Assembly (NCBI RefSeq): GCF_900115125.1
Contig: NZ_FOVJ01000006.1
Location: forward strand, 62,001-126,000
Source of the DNA: Nitrosospira briensis
Lineage (GTDB): Bacteria > Pseudomonadota > Gammaproteobacteria > Burkholderiales > Nitrosomonadaceae
Reading direction: 5' to 3'
Length of the DNA: 64,000 nt
A program made the translations under genes and the position numbers. This document shows positions 9,155 to 18,680 of this stretch, piece by piece. The stretch's first letter is position 1. The number at the start of each line of letters is the position of its first letter. Below the pieces are notes generated by a model. The model was not told where the DNA came from, ran no database searches, and saw nothing but the letters and a program-made list of their open reading frames with translations.

Positions 9155-9754
9155 CTAATCATGAGATCCGTTTTTCTCGAACAATTGTTCAAGTTCGATC
9201 TGAGCCGATGCCGTCGTATCGGCCTTCAATGTCCTGCGCATCTGTCCCAGCGCCCCAAGATGCCTGTGTTTGGCTACAGCAGCACAGCAATCAGCCGGAA
9301 CAAGAATTTCGAAACCCCGCAGATACGCGTCATTTGCTGTAAACAAGACGCAGGAGTCGGTGGTAAGGCCACAGAGAATCAATTTTTTCGCACGCAGATT
9401 CTGAAGCAGAAGATCCAGAGGTGTTTGAAAGAAACCGGAATGCCTGGGCTTGAGGACGAAATAATCATCCTGCTGAGGAGCAAGTTCCCTCGCGATCGGA
9501 GCCCCGCGCACCTCGTCTCCCGCGCAACTCGCCACCAGATGCTTGAAATCCGATTGCCATTGTCCGAAATTATCGTTCACATACAGGCAGGGAATACCGC
9601 TTTTTTTTGCTTCACGCTTAAGTTGCGCGATATGGCGAGCCATGGGCATGGCGTGCTCGACAAGTTTTTCACCTTCATGAAATTCCAGGTCATTGATCAC
9701 GTCTATCAAAAGGAGTGCGACCGGGCACTCGTGAAGTACGCAATTATCGTTCAT
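9155..9754 (-). CDS. Isochorismatase-family cysteine hydrolase
   Basis: A 199-residue hydrolase of the isochorismatase/nicotinamidase superfamily. The catalytic triad is visible: Asp in LLIDVINDL, Lys in LKPRHSGF, and the nucleophilic Cys in GLTTDSCVLFTA, with the preceding cis-peptide region. Such enzymes cleave amides (nicotinamide, N-carbamoyl compounds) or vinyl ethers; the substrate cannot be read from sequence. It begins 40 bp downstream of the DUF2269 gene on the same strand and may belong to the same transcript. Confidence 0.88.
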   Translation of the reverse strand: MNDNCVLHECPVALLLIDVINDLEFHEGEKLVEHAMPMARHIAQLKREAKKSGIPCLYVNDNFGQWQSDFKHLVASCAGDEVRGAPIARELAPQQDDYFVLKPRHSGFFQTPLDLLLQNLRAKKLILCGLTTDSCVLFTANDAYLRGFEILVPADCCAAVAKHRHLGALGQMRRTLKADTTASAQIELEQLFEKNGSHD

Positions 9755-9793
9755 GGCATTGCCGGCAAATGGCAGGACCGTTCATTACCCTCC

Positions 9794-10258
9794 TCATACC
9801 GGCTTGGCCACCATTAGATAAAACACAATGACCAGTGCGATGAATGCGGGAATGCCAAGCCCGACCCACAATCGGAAGTAGCGCCAATATAAAGCCGGCA
9901 GACCACTTTCGTTCTTGCTGGCGTCGGCTGCCAGATGTTGCATTCTTATTTGCAGCCATACCACAGGAATCCAGCAAGCAGCGGCAAGGAGATATAAGGC
10001 AATCGACCATATTATCCAGCGGCTCGTCAAAGGAATACCCGCCAGATAAACGAGATAAAAACCCGTGACGGGTTGAATAATGATGGTTGTTGCGGTAAAC
10101 AACCAGTCAGCCGTAACAACATTCCTGCCGACTGAGGCAACAATCGGGGGATTCCTGGTCAAGCTGGCAGAGAACATGTAAAAGGCTGTGCCTATGCCCG
10201 TGCCAAAGAGTATTGTTGAGGAAAGGATATGCAACCACTTAACGGTAATATAATCCAT
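9794..10258 (-). CDS. DUF2269 integral membrane protein
   Basis: A 154-residue protein with four predicted membrane helices. It starts MDYITVKWLHILSSTILFGTG, the characteristic opening of DUF2269 with its conserved H-x-x-S and GTG pattern. Function unknown. It lies 54 bp downstream of the SDR/DoxX-like gene, a recurring pairing in proteobacteria, suggesting a shared membrane role. Confidence 0.85.
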   Translation of the reverse strand: MDYITVKWLHILSSTILFGTGIGTAFYMFSASLTRNPPIVASVGRNVVTADWLFTATTIIIQPVTGFYLVYLAGIPLTSRWIIWSIALYLLAAACWIPVVWLQIRMQHLAADASKNESGLPALYWRYFRLWVGLGIPAFIALVIVFYLMVAKPV

Positions 10259-10312
10259 TATTCCTGAATCCAGCAGATGGGCGGGCAGAAACAGTGGTTT
10301 TCGGGGTGCGGG

Positions 10313-11605
10313 TTAACTGCCGGGCTTGGAGCCATGCTTCTCCAGTTGATACAGCAATAAAATGGTCGCAAGGATAGGCAGATTTTTTATTAACGGGCCA
10401 AAAGGGTGCAGCCAGAACTCGGGAAGGAAAAAAGTAATGGTGATTGTATAAACGCCAATAAGCGTGGCCTGGGCTATCCAGAGCAACCTCCGGCGTTGCA
10501 GGAACAAGGTTCCGAGGCCGAAGGCAAAGTCGAGCGCGGCGGCGCCATAAAGCGCTACAGGTGCAATGCTGCCGGTAATTCCCACGCGCGCAAGCATGGC
10601 ATAGCTCTCGTCTACCGGATAAACACCCATCGATACGATGCCGGCAACCAGCCATACTGCGGCGAGGGACATGCGCAGTACAAGCTGTAGCCAGCTCAAG
10701 AGCGCCGATATGCGGAGTTCCTCCGCTTGCCATCGGGAGGTGAATTCTTTGACCGGCCGGGGTTCGCGGCCCAAAAGCTCACGGGTCGGTCCCGGGTCCG
10801 CCGTGTTTCCCCGCTGAAGCATTTGCCATGTCTCCACATCCAGCAGGCCTTTCCCCAACCGCTGGCCAAACTGGGCGGTAGTATCAATGAGAGGGATGGG
10901 AACGTGTAGAAACGTGGCGGGACCGAAACCCATAAGACGGCGCAGTTCACTCAGATAACGCTGCAAGGCAAGAGGTTCCGGACCGACAAGAGGTATACGC
11001 TGACCGAGATATCGATCGGTTTCGACCAAAGCGACCACGGCCTGGGTCAGGTCATCGACATGAATCGGCTGTATTTGCTGATTGCCAGATCCGGGCAAGG
11101 GAATAACAGGCAAACTCGCGATGAGGTTAAAAAGCTTCGCGCTTGTTCCACCTGGTCCATATACGAGTGACGGTTGCACGACCACTGCCCTGTTTTGCAA
11201 TGCAAGCAAGGCATCATCCGCGGCTTTCTTGCTGAGATGATAGCGGCTTCGCGCATTCTCATCCGCCCCCAGCGCGGATATTTGCACAACTTTAACATCC
11301 GCCGCGGCACAAGCGGCAAAAAGCGCCCGGGGAGCGCGATCATGAAGCGCCGTGAAAGTTTGCCGCCCATGCTCCCGTATTATGCCTACCGCGTTGATCA
11401 CAACTTCGACACCCTCCAGCCGCGGCTTCCAGACGTCGATATCGAAGTCACGAGTGTAATCGACCCTGATAAAGGGGAACCGGCCGAAATCTTCCCGCGG
11501 AGGCGATTTTACAGCGCATACAACCTTATATCCGGCGCCAGCCAATGCCTCGACCAAATGACTTCCTATGAAGCCGGTTGCGCCCGTAATCAAAACGGTC
11601 GGCAT
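10313..11605 (-). CDS. NAD(P)-binding SDR-family protein with DoxX-like membrane C-terminus
   Basis: A 430-residue fusion. Residues 1 to about 290 are an extended/atypical short-chain dehydrogenase domain (NDUFA9/NmrA-like) with the nucleotide motif GATGFIGSHL at 7-16 and the conserved VVQPSLVYGPGG. The remaining ~130 residues form about four membrane helices resembling a DoxX-like domain. The domain order is known in proteobacteria and usually annotated as an epimerase or complex I NDUFA9-like protein; the substrate is unknown. The DUF2269 membrane protein is encoded just downstream. Confidence 0.85.
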   Translation of the reverse strand: MPTVLITGATGFIGSHLVEALAGAGYKVVCAVKSPPREDFGRFPFIRVDYTRDFDIDVWKPRLEGVEVVINAVGIIREHGRQTFTALHDRAPRALFAACAAADVKVVQISALGADENARSRYHLSKKAADDALLALQNRAVVVQPSLVYGPGGTSAKLFNLIASLPVIPLPGSGNQQIQPIHVDDLTQAVVALVETDRYLGQRIPLVGPEPLALQRYLSELRRLMGFGPATFLHVPIPLIDTTAQFGQRLGKGLLDVETWQMLQRGNTADPGPTRELLGREPRPVKEFTSRWQAEELRISALLSWLQLVLRMSLAAVWLVAGIVSMGVYPVDESYAMLARVGITGSIAPVALYGAAALDFAFGLGTLFLQRRRLLWIAQATLIGVYTITITFFLPEFWLHPFGPLIKNLPILATILLLYQLEKHGSKPGS

Positions 11606-11692
11606 TATCCGATGGTTCGAATTCGCCCTGCCAGGCGTGATTTTCTTGAGCCGGATGGCATTACAAGATAAAAATACAGTATAGTTTCAGTC

Positions 11693-12238
11693 ATGTCCCG
11701 CCTTCAAAAAAACTGGAATCATGTGGTTCGCAAGGCCCTGGTTTCAGGTGCTGTCGCGAGCGTTGCTTCAACTATTGCACTTTCGCTCCTGGGCAAGGCT
11801 GAATTAGGCAAGTCGGCTGCCCCCGTTAATGGTCCAAGCCAATGGATTTGGGGAAGACATGCGCCATATCAGGACCGCTTCAGTCTCCGGTACACGATTG
11901 TTGGTTATGCAATACATCATGCCGCATCCGTTTTTTGGGCAATCTGGTATGAAAAGCTTCGCCAGCGTTTAGCACCGGCTAAAAACGTCCCCGCCGTACT
12001 GGCCCCCGCCGTTGCAGCCGCCGCTGCGGCCTACGCAGTCGACTTTCACTTCACGCCTCAACGATTGACACCAGGGTTTGAGAACAGGCTGTCACAACGC
12101 GCCCTGGTAATGGTGTACAGCAGTTTCGCACTTGGCCTGGCCGCGACAGTTTTAGTCGATCGATATTGCAAGCCACGCGGAACAGCCCGCCGGATCTCCA
12201 AAACCAAAAAAAATCGCTCGCTGCACGCAACTCGCTAA
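11693..12238 (+). CDS. Membrane protein of unknown function
   Basis: A 181-residue protein with a short basic N-terminus and about four hydrophobic segments (residues about 14-32, 65-85, 100-117, 137-157). The tail is strongly basic (RRISKTKKNRS). I recognise no catalytic motif. It is divergent from the SDR gene (88 bp between starts) and may share a regulatory region with it. Coding is supported by the uninterrupted frame and membrane-protein pattern only. Confidence 0.7.
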   Translation: MSRLQKNWNHVVRKALVSGAVASVASTIALSLLGKAELGKSAAPVNGPSQWIWGRHAPYQDRFSLRYTIVGYAIHHAASVFWAIWYEKLRQRLAPAKNVPAVLAPAVAAAAAAYAVDFHFTPQRLTPGFENRLSQRALVMVYSSFALGLAATVLVDRYCKPRGTARRISKTKKNRSLHATR

Positions 12239-12384
12239 GTTCTATATTACTCACGATATGCGGGCAAAACCGTACGTTATCGCACTGAACAGCTTAATCG
12301 GACCGCTGTTGTTTCCGTTCAACGCCACTCTCTAGACGTTGGCTCAAGAAAGCGTCTCCTGAATCTCCTCCGCAAGCTAATGGC

Positions 12385-12918
12385 ATGATTGACTGGTCCC
12401 AACTTTTTGGCTTTTCAGTAAATCCGCTCGAGATCATTGTGCGAGGAACGGCAATCTTCTGGTTCATATTTTTGCTGTTCAGATTGGTGCTCCGTCGCGA
12501 TATTGGCGCTATTGGCATTGCGGACGTGATGCTGCTTGTTCTTATCGCCGATGCCGCCAGCAACGGCATGTCCGGAGGTTATGATTCGATAACGGATGGA
12601 TGTATCCTTATTGCCACCCTCGCGGGGTGGAATTACGTGCTGGACTCGATGAGCTTTCATTTCCCCGTTATTCGCCGTTTGATTCAGCCTCCTCCGCAAG
12701 CGCTGGTGGTGAATGGAAAGGTTCAGCGCAAGGCGATGCGGGCGGAATTGATCACCATGGAAGAACTGAATTCGAAGTTGCGCCAACAAGGCATCGAAAA
12801 TCTCGATGAAATAAAGATCGCTTATCTTGAAGAAGATGGCGAGATCAGCGTGCTGCGCCACGACGGCAAGGAGCCGGAACAGACTACTGGCGGATCGCAT
12901 AACAAGAAAGTTCTGTAA
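12385..12918 (+). CDS. DUF421 (YetF-like) membrane protein
   Basis: A 177-residue member of the DUF421/YetF family: three N-terminal membrane helices (residues about 18-80), with the family motif RGTAIFWFIFLLFRLVLRRDIG and IADVMLLVLIADAASN. A cytoplasmic DUF421 domain follows, with PPPQALVVNGKVQRKAMRAELIT and LRQQGIENLDEIKIAYLEEDGEISV. Function is not established, although links to stress and envelope physiology are reported for the family. The tail after the domain is short and polar. Confidence 0.88.
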   Translation: MIDWSQLFGFSVNPLEIIVRGTAIFWFIFLLFRLVLRRDIGAIGIADVMLLVLIADAASNGMSGGYDSITDGCILIATLAGWNYVLDSMSFHFPVIRRLIQPPPQALVVNGKVQRKAMRAELITMEELNSKLRQQGIENLDEIKIAYLEEDGEISVLRHDGKEPEQTTGGSHNKKVL

Positions 12919-13245
12919 GCTACCCGTTTGTTATCGGTAAAACTGAAAATTTGAAGGGAGACAGCATGAGCCCATCTCTTGACAAGTTGACCGAGGGCTG
13001 AGCCTGGCCTCGTGAATATCATGATTGACACACCGAAGGGCAGTCGCAGCGAATTCAAGCATGACGAGAGATAGGCTGTTTTCGCCTGAGCCGCATTCTG
13101 CCGGTGAGTGCTTCTTTTCCCTTTTCCGGGTAGACCGGCCTCGAACCCCCTGCAGGCAACTCAATCAGAATAAAGATTGGAGAAGAATTCGGGGAATAGC
13201 AGAACACTTCGTAGCAGAACGCTTCGGCTTGCCGTCGCATAGATC
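12919..13245. other. Gene-free stretch before the HisN-like gene
   Basis: No reading frame here has convincing protein character. I see no hairpin terminator or repeat; it presumably carries the promoter of the downstream phosphatase gene. Confidence 0.4.
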
Positions 13246-14025
13246 ATGAACGAAAAACAGGCATTAGTGTTCGCTCAACACTTGGCTGATATTACCCGTC
13301 CAATTGCCCTCCGGTACTTTCGAACTGTCCAGGAAGTTACGCTAAAGGCTGACAAGAGCCCTGTAACTGCCGCGGATCGAAAAATTGAAAGCGTGCTCCG
13401 CCGGCTGATTCATGAACAATACCCCAATCACGGCGTTATCGGTGAGGAATACGAACGTACGCCAGCCAAAACCTACCGTTGGATTCTCGACCCCATCGAT
13501 GGCACCAAAAGTTTTGTCATGGGAAATCCGCTCTTTGGAACCCTTATCGGCTTACTGCGCGAAGATGGGCCTGTTGCCGGACTGATCGATCTTCCCGCAT
13601 TGGGAGAACGATGGACAGGGGATGGCCGCTACACAGCCTTCAACGACGGAGCCAACGCTCGCGCAGCCCTAGTCAGCAATTGCAATTCGATCGGGCAGGC
13701 GCGACTGTACGCTACGCCGCCCGGTAGTGCACATACTGATGAGCGTTGCAGAATTCATGCGCTGATTGAGCAGGTTTCAATAACGATGCCTGTTTGCGAT
13801 TGCTATGCGTACGGCCTGCTCGCATCCGGGCACTGCGACCTGGTAGTAGAGACGGGTCTGGAGCCTTATGATTACTTGCCGCTCGTTCCGGTTATCGAAG
13901 GCGCAGGCGGATGCCTGACCGACTGGAAAGGCAATCCGCTCGGTTTGAATTCAAATGGCCGAGTCGTTGCCGCAGGCAGCAGACCGCTACTGGACGCGGC
14001 CGTCCGCGTACTAGGCAGTTCGTAA
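13246..14025 (+). CDS. hisN: Histidinol-phosphatase-like inositol monophosphatase family enzyme
   Basis: Magnesium-dependent phosphatase of the inositol monophosphatase family, 259 residues. Metal-binding motifs are present: GEEYE (about residue 66), WILDPIDGTKSF (82-93) and the distal EPYDYLPLVPVIEGAGG, where the usual W/D-x-A-A is replaced by YDYLPL as in HisN-type enzymes. This favours histidinol-phosphatase (histidine synthesis step 8) over inositol monophosphatase. No other his gene is nearby, so the substrate remains inferred. Confidence 0.82.
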   Translation: MNEKQALVFAQHLADITRPIALRYFRTVQEVTLKADKSPVTAADRKIESVLRRLIHEQYPNHGVIGEEYERTPAKTYRWILDPIDGTKSFVMGNPLFGTLIGLLREDGPVAGLIDLPALGERWTGDGRYTAFNDGANARAALVSNCNSIGQARLYATPPGSAHTDERCRIHALIEQVSITMPVCDCYAYGLLASGHCDLVVETGLEPYDYLPLVPVIEGAGGCLTDWKGNPLGLNSNGRVVAAGSRPLLDAAVRVLGSS

Positions 14026-14199
14026 AAGAGAATACGCTTTCGGGGACCATTTTTTTCGGCTGGATAACCTCCGCACCAGACGACCTTCTTTCCCTTTTTT
14101 TACCTCCAACGTGCGTTTGCGCACGGAAAACGGGAAGGTGGACATGTAAAACTTTTTACAGTTTTATCGAACGATTTGCTCAACCAATGTGGAGGGGCC

Positions 14200-14589
14200 A
14201 TGAAACTTTCTTTAATATTTCCATTAAAGCCATTGCTATTGGCGGGGGTCTTCTTCCTGGCATCCGGAGCGAGTCATGCCCAGCTCACACCTGGGCCAGG
14301 CGGCTCCATGGTTGGCCAGCCGCCGGGACAAGGCAGTTCAGGTCAAAGCGGTTCAATCATTGGACAACCTCCCGCGGGACAAAGTGGTTCCATGCCCGGT
14401 CAAGCAGCGCCGGGGCAGACCGCTCCCATCAAACCCGGTCAACCGGGAACTGGATCAACAAGTGGAAGCGACCCGGTGAGGGATAAACTGGATCGGACGA
14501 AAAGAGACGCCGCGGATATCGACCGGGACGGCAGAATAAGTCCGGAGGAAGCTACCAGAATCCCGCCAGGGACCCCCTTGCCGAGATAG
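14200..14589 (+). CDS. Exported Gly/Gln/Pro-rich protein with one EF-hand
   Basis: A 129-residue predicted exported protein. The start at 14200 follows a GGAGGGG site. A signal peptide (about residues 1-28, ending ASGASHA) is followed by low-complexity repeats of the type GSMVGQPPGQ, GSIIGQPPAGQ and GSMPGQ. A single canonical calcium-binding EF-hand loop, DIDRDGRISPEE, lies near the C-terminus. Function unknown. The sequence style recurs in the exported protein at 17336-17677. Confidence 0.75.
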   Translation: MKLSLIFPLKPLLLAGVFFLASGASHAQLTPGPGGSMVGQPPGQGSSGQSGSIIGQPPAGQSGSMPGQAAPGQTAPIKPGQPGTGSTSGSDPVRDKLDRTKRDAADIDRDGRISPEEATRIPPGTPLPR

Positions 14590-14662
14590 TCTGACCTGCC
14601 CTGCAAGGCCAATGACCAAGTGGTTCTACAGCAGGCAGGAAACATGACAAAGGAGAACCCGA

Positions 14663-15823
14663 ATGCGTGCGCTTACGTATCATGGAAGCTACGATGTCCG
14701 CGTGGATACGGTACCTGACCCCATACTTCAGGAACCCGATGACGTCGTTCTCAAAATTACTGCTACCGCAATCTGTGGCTCGGATTTGCACTTATACCGG
14801 GGCAAGATTCCCGAGCTCAAAGATGGGGATATCCTGGGTCATGAGTTCATGGGCATCGTTGTTGATACCGGATCCGGGGTAACTGACCTGCAAAAAGGCG
14901 ACCGCGTGGTTGTGCCGTTTGTCATAGCGTGCGGACAATGTTTCTTTTGCGAGAGGCAGTTATTTTCCGCTTGCGAGACAACAAACCCGGACCGTGGCGC
15001 GATCATGAATAAAAAGGACATACGCTCGGGTGCGGCATTCTTTGGCTATACTCACCTGTATGGGGGCGTACCGGGCGGCCAGGCGGAATATGTCCGAGTG
15101 CCAAAAGCCAACGTAGGCCCCATCAAAGTTCCCGAAACGCTTTCGGACGAAAAGGTTCTGTTTTTGAGCGACATTTTGCCGACGGGATATCAGGCGGTGG
15201 TTAATGCGGACATCGGACCCGGATCAACCGTCGCCATATTCGGCGCCGGGCCTGTCGGCCTGATGACGGCAGCCTGCGCCCGCATGCTGGGGGCGGAAAC
15301 AATTTTCATGGTGGATCATCATCCTTATCGGCTCGAATTCGCTCGTAAAACGTATGACGTTTTTCCCATTAACTTTGATGAAGTCGACCCGGCCGAAGTC
15401 ATTATCGAAAATACGTCGTTCAGAGGCGTGGACGCCGCTATTGACGCGATAGGTTTTGAAGCTAAAGGCAGCGCACTCGAGACCGTAATGACCAACCTGA
15501 AGCTCGAAGGCAGCAGTGGCAAGGCGCTTCGCCAGTGCATTGCAGCAGTCCGCCGGGGAGGTACTATCAGCGTACCCGGAGTCTATGCGGGCTTCATACA
15601 CGGATTCCTCTTCGGAGATGCCTTCGAGAAAGGCCTGACGTTCAGGATGGGCCAGACTCACGTACAACGTTTTCTGCCTGAACTGCTGGAGTATATAGAA
15701 TCCGGAAGGCTGCACCCCGATATCATCATCACCCACCGCATGCCGCTTGCCGAGGCGGCCTCTGCCTACCGGATCTTCGACAAGAAAGAAGACGACTGCC
15801 GCAAAGTTGTCCTGACGCCATAG
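14663..15823 (+). CDS. Zinc-dependent alcohol/formaldehyde dehydrogenase family protein
   Basis: A 386-residue medium-chain dehydrogenase. Catalytic zinc ligands are the Cys of [12 protein letters not shown] (residue about 38) and GHEFMG (about 60-65); the structural zinc site is [15 protein letters not shown]. The Rossmann motif is [10 protein letters not shown]. The pattern and length fit the FdhA-like group that includes glutathione-independent formaldehyde dehydrogenase and related polyol dehydrogenases; the exact substrate cannot be assigned. An AAAGGAG site precedes the ATG. It stands alone on the strand after the EF-hand gene. Confidence 0.88.
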   Translation: MRALTYHGSYDVRVDTVPDPILQEPDDVVLKITATAICGSDLHLYRGKIPELKDGDILGHEFMGIVVDTGSGVTDLQKGDRVVVPFVIACGQCFFCERQLFSACETTNPDRGAIMNKKDIRSGAAFFGYTHLYGGVPGGQAEYVRVPKANVGPIKVPETLSDEKVLFLSDILPTGYQAVVNADIGPGSTVAIFGAGPVGLMTAACARMLGAETIFMVDHHPYRLEFARKTYDVFPINFDEVDPAEVIIENTSFRGVDAAIDAIGFEAKGSALETVMTNLKLEGSSGKALRQCIAAVRRGGTISVPGVYAGFIHGFLFGDAFEKGLTFRMGQTHVQRFLPELLEYIESGRLHPDIIITHRMPLAEAASAYRIFDKKEDDCRKVVLTP

Positions 15824-16101
15824 TGTGTCAACTGATCCACATGCACCGTTCCTCTACAAGATCGAGCTTCGATCTGAGCAAAGTGGTTCACTATCCATTA
15901 TCTAAGGAATATTGAGGGGTCGCTAAAGACAATGGACAATGTCGGTCAAAATCCCGGCACCCGGGCACCCGATGGATCAGTACTCTTTGCAAATTAGACG
16001 TAATTGCGTACCTGACCTGCTATTCGCCCCCCAGTGGAGGGTCAATCTTCAGCCAGGGAGAAGCAGGCGCCTGGCGGGCAGGCGCCGTTAGACACCAATA
16101 T

Positions 16102-16515
16102 CTATTTGCTACCCCCCGTGCTGCTCCCACCTGTTCCTCCACCCGTCCCAGCATCGCCCGCTTTTGAATCGGTACTACCGCCCAAGGTACTCTGCGAGCC
16201 GCTGCCCCCTTTATTTTCCCTTAGATTGCTGAAACCCTTATCTCCGGTTGACCCGCCCGGCGAACTACCCTGTGGCGTTGAACTATTGGAATCACCCGCC
16301 GCCCCACTTCCCGAACTGCCGCTCCTGCTGCTGCCCAGGCTTTTTTCGGTACCGCCCCTGGTAGGGTTGTCTTCCAAGATTCCGGTGCCGGATGCAGCTA
16401 ACGTATCCTTCCCGGATGTACCGCTCTCGGCATCAGCAAGGCTGGTCAATCCGAGAACTAATGAAGTAAAGACTACCCAAGCCGCTTTTTTACTTGCGAC
16501 AAATGCGTGTTTCAT
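16102..16515 (-). CDS. Exported Gly/Ser-rich low-complexity protein
   Basis: A 137-residue protein starting MKHAFVASKKAAW, chosen because GAGGAA lies eight bases upstream; longer in-frame starts lack a site. A signal peptide (about residues 1-27, ending SLADA) precedes a disordered Ser/Gly/Thr-rich chain with no cysteine. No domain is recognised. It is downstream of the KGG-repeat stress gene on the same strand, 76 bp apart, so co-expression is possible. Confidence 0.65.
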   Translation of the reverse strand: MKHAFVASKKAAWVVFTSLVLGLTSLADAESGTSGKDTLAASGTGILEDNPTRGGTEKSLGSSRSGSSGSGAAGDSNSSTPQGSSPGGSTGDKGFSNLRENKGGSGSQSTLGGSTDSKAGDAGTGGGTGGSSTGGSK

Positions 16516-16591
16516 TTTTCGGTTCCTCATTATCAACAAAGCGAAAAGAACATAAAACGCGGTTTTCTGCCTCCTACCTGCCTTCCACAAC

Positions 16592-16963
16592 TCAACTATT
16601 TGTTTTTATCGCCTTCGCTCCCTGTTTTGGGGGATTCACAGCCGCTCCAGTCTGGCTGGAAGATGACGAATCATCGCGCGAAATGCTCCTTCCACGGGCT
16701 TCTCCGCCTTTTCGGCCCGCCTCGCGGGCCTCTTCGGTATCAAACTCATGCGCCGTGCCTTTTTCATGAGCCGCCTTGCCACCTTTCCTGCCAGCCTTGC
16801 GAGCTTCTTCCGAATCAAATTCGTGTGCCGTTCCTTTTTCGTGAGCTGCCTTGCCGCCCTGGCTGGCTATCGCGCGTTGCTTATCTTCATCCATTGAAGC
16901 AAAGCCACGTTTGCTCTGTCCGCTGCTCCTGCCATTACCACTTCTCTCTCTATCCGAAGCCAT
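16592..16963 (-). CDS. KGG-repeat (GsiB/Con-10-like) stress protein
   Basis: A 123-residue hydrophilic protein with tandem copies of the KGG stress motif: two near-identical units GGKAAHEKGTAHEF plus D(S/T)EEAR(K/E)AGRKGG, preceded by a related DEDKQRAIASQGG unit. Such proteins resemble LEA-like hydrophilins induced by general stress, desiccation or starvation. An exact AGGAGGT site lies six bases upstream of the ATG. The C-terminal 35 residues are Ser-rich and unrelated to the repeats. Confidence 0.88.
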   Translation of the reverse strand: MASDRERSGNGRSSGQSKRGFASMDEDKQRAIASQGGKAAHEKGTAHEFDSEEARKAGRKGGKAAHEKGTAHEFDTEEAREAGRKGGEARGRSISRDDSSSSSQTGAAVNPPKQGAKAIKTNS

Positions 16964-17335
16964 GTTGTACCTCCTGTCCTGGTATATCCAAATATTTCCG
17001 ATAACACATGCTGGCCGATGTCTCCGGGATTCTTAACTCCATCCATCAGCATTAAAGCCAGAGAATGAGTGCATCGTAGGGGGCAAAATCACTTCGCTCT
17101 GTACGGAAGCATACATAGCTAATGCCCTCTCATGTAGTAGTACTGCCTCCTCGAATGCAGGAAACGCGGGGGATGCGGTAGTGAACGGTCGTGGTACGCG
17201 GGCGGATGGGGATGCAAGGATAGACACGAGTGGGCGCTCACAGTCCAGCAGCTCCGTGCGATAGCGTACTGAACGACAATGGTGACGGAGTAGGATTTCA
17301 ATCCAGCAATTTCGCTGATCCACTTGAGGTGCAAC
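16964..17335. other. Gene-free stretch between divergent stress-type genes
   Basis: This intergenic region should hold the promoters of the KGG gene (leftward) and the exported protein gene (rightward). I see no clear sigma-70 boxes, repeats or terminator; open frames in it lack protein character. Confidence 0.35.
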
Positions 17336-17677
17336 ATGAAACATTCATCCATTTTAAAAAATATTGCTGGACCCGCTGTACTCGCCAGCGTCGTCATTTT
17401 CAGCATATCGGGAATAGCTCACGCTACTGGTGGAGATCGCGGGTCAATGCCTGGGCAGGGTGAAAAGGAGTCGAGACAGAGCGGGACCATGTCAGATCAA
17501 TCCCCGTCCGGTAAGGAAAACAATCAAGGCGGCTCTGCCGCGGGGCAAGGCAAGTCTGATAAAGACGACCCCTCATCCTGGGAATATTCGAGAAAGCAGG
17601 GGTCTGGCTCAACCGGAAAAGCCACAGGCACCGGATCAAGCTCTTCTCAAGGCTCAAGCACTTCCGGGACTCGATGA
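17336..17677 (+). CDS. Exported Gly/Ser/Gln-rich low-complexity protein
   Basis: A 113-residue protein starting MKHSSILKNIAGPAV, with GAGGT six bases upstream, which decides this start over one four codons earlier. A signal peptide ends near IAHA. The mature part is disordered and charged, with GSMPGQ and SGTMSDQSPSG motifs like those of the EF-hand protein at 14200-14589. No known domain. Coding is supported by the signal peptide, ribosome binding site and similarity to its neighbours. Confidence 0.65.
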   Translation: MKHSSILKNIAGPAVLASVVIFSISGIAHATGGDRGSMPGQGEKESRQSGTMSDQSPSGKENNQGGSAAGQGKSDKDDPSSWEYSRKQGSGSTGKATGTGSSSSQGSSTSGTR

Positions 17678-17924
17678 ATAACCATGCAAGGGCATCCGGC
17701 GGGTACGTATTATCCGCCGCACCCTTCGGACAACGGACGTATATTTGCTCGTGGGCAGGATCGCCAATTGCGGGCGCTGAAATTTATCCTCGCTGCCTAA
17801 CTCTACCGGCCTGATGGTTTAAGTTGTTTAGGAATGGGTATTTGCGAACGAGCCCATCGTGAATCGAAATCTCTGTCAACACAACGGCTACCCGGTCCTG
17901 ACGCCCTCGCATCCGCCTGCATGG

Positions 17925-18680
17925 TCATCCAAGCGCCTTGAGCACCGCCGGGAGGAAAGCGGCGCGGACTTCGGACGCACCCCGCAAGCTGGGCTCGATC
18001 GTCCGCGTGAACCATGAGGGGTCTCCGGTCAGAAAATGACCGTGCAAGTCGACCAGTTGCCCATAGCGCGGGGCCAAGTCGCCGATCATGGCATTCATCC
18101 GGTTCAAATTGCCTCTGGCAATGCGCGCCTCCACACCAAGAAAGTTACGGGAATCGTCTCTGAAGGTCGGGTCATAAACGTTGCCGAGCAAGATGGGCCG
18201 CACGGGAAGCGCATGCAGGAACGCGGCCAGCAGTTCTCGAAAGCGCAAGATGCCCTCTCGGCGATCCGCCGCAAGTCCGGTGAGGAGATCGTTGCCGCCA
18301 ACCGTTACCAAAGCGACTGCTGGCCCGCTCCCCTGAAGCCCTCGTGCCTGCCGGGGAAGGTCTTCAACCCGGCCGCCATCCTGTGCCCGGTGGTCAAGCT
18401 GAGCGGGCAGGAACGAAGACAGATCACAACCCTTGAAATCAGGGAATAGACGATCGTCATTTCGCACGATGAGTTGTCCCGGATGTACACCGTAAACGTT
18501 ATACCGGGCGCAATCGAGGATCGAATCCCCGAAGGTGTGAACAGTAAATTGCCTATTCCAGAAAGCCGCGCCTGATGCGCTCAACGTCATGGCTGCGCTG
18601 CCGGCGACGAGCGCCTGCAGGTATCGTCGCCGGCCACGGGACTTGAGCCGATTGCTTCTTACCGCTGTTTTTTCCGCCAC
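17925..18680 (-). CDS. SGNH/GDSL-type hydrolase with Tat-like leader
   Basis: A 251-residue protein. The N-terminus has a twin-arginine-like leader (SRGRRRYLQALVAGSAAM). The SGNH blocks follow: FGDSIL (block I, nucleophile Ser) and VGGNDLL (block III). Block V, normally D-x-x-H with HP, reads TIEPSLRGAS here, with Glu where the catalytic His is expected. The family comprises esterases, lipases and acyl-peptidoglycan or polysaccharide deacetylases. Enzymatic activity is doubtful unless another His serves. Confidence 0.72.
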   Translation of the reverse strand: MAEKTAVRSNRLKSRGRRRYLQALVAGSAAMTLSASGAAFWNRQFTVHTFGDSILDCARYNVYGVHPGQLIVRNDDRLFPDFKGCDLSSFLPAQLDHRAQDGGRVEDLPRQARGLQGSGPAVALVTVGGNDLLTGLAADRREGILRFRELLAAFLHALPVRPILLGNVYDPTFRDDSRNFLGVEARIARGNLNRMNAMIGDLAPRYGQLVDLHGHFLTGDPSWFTRTIEPSLRGASEVRAAFLPAVLKALG

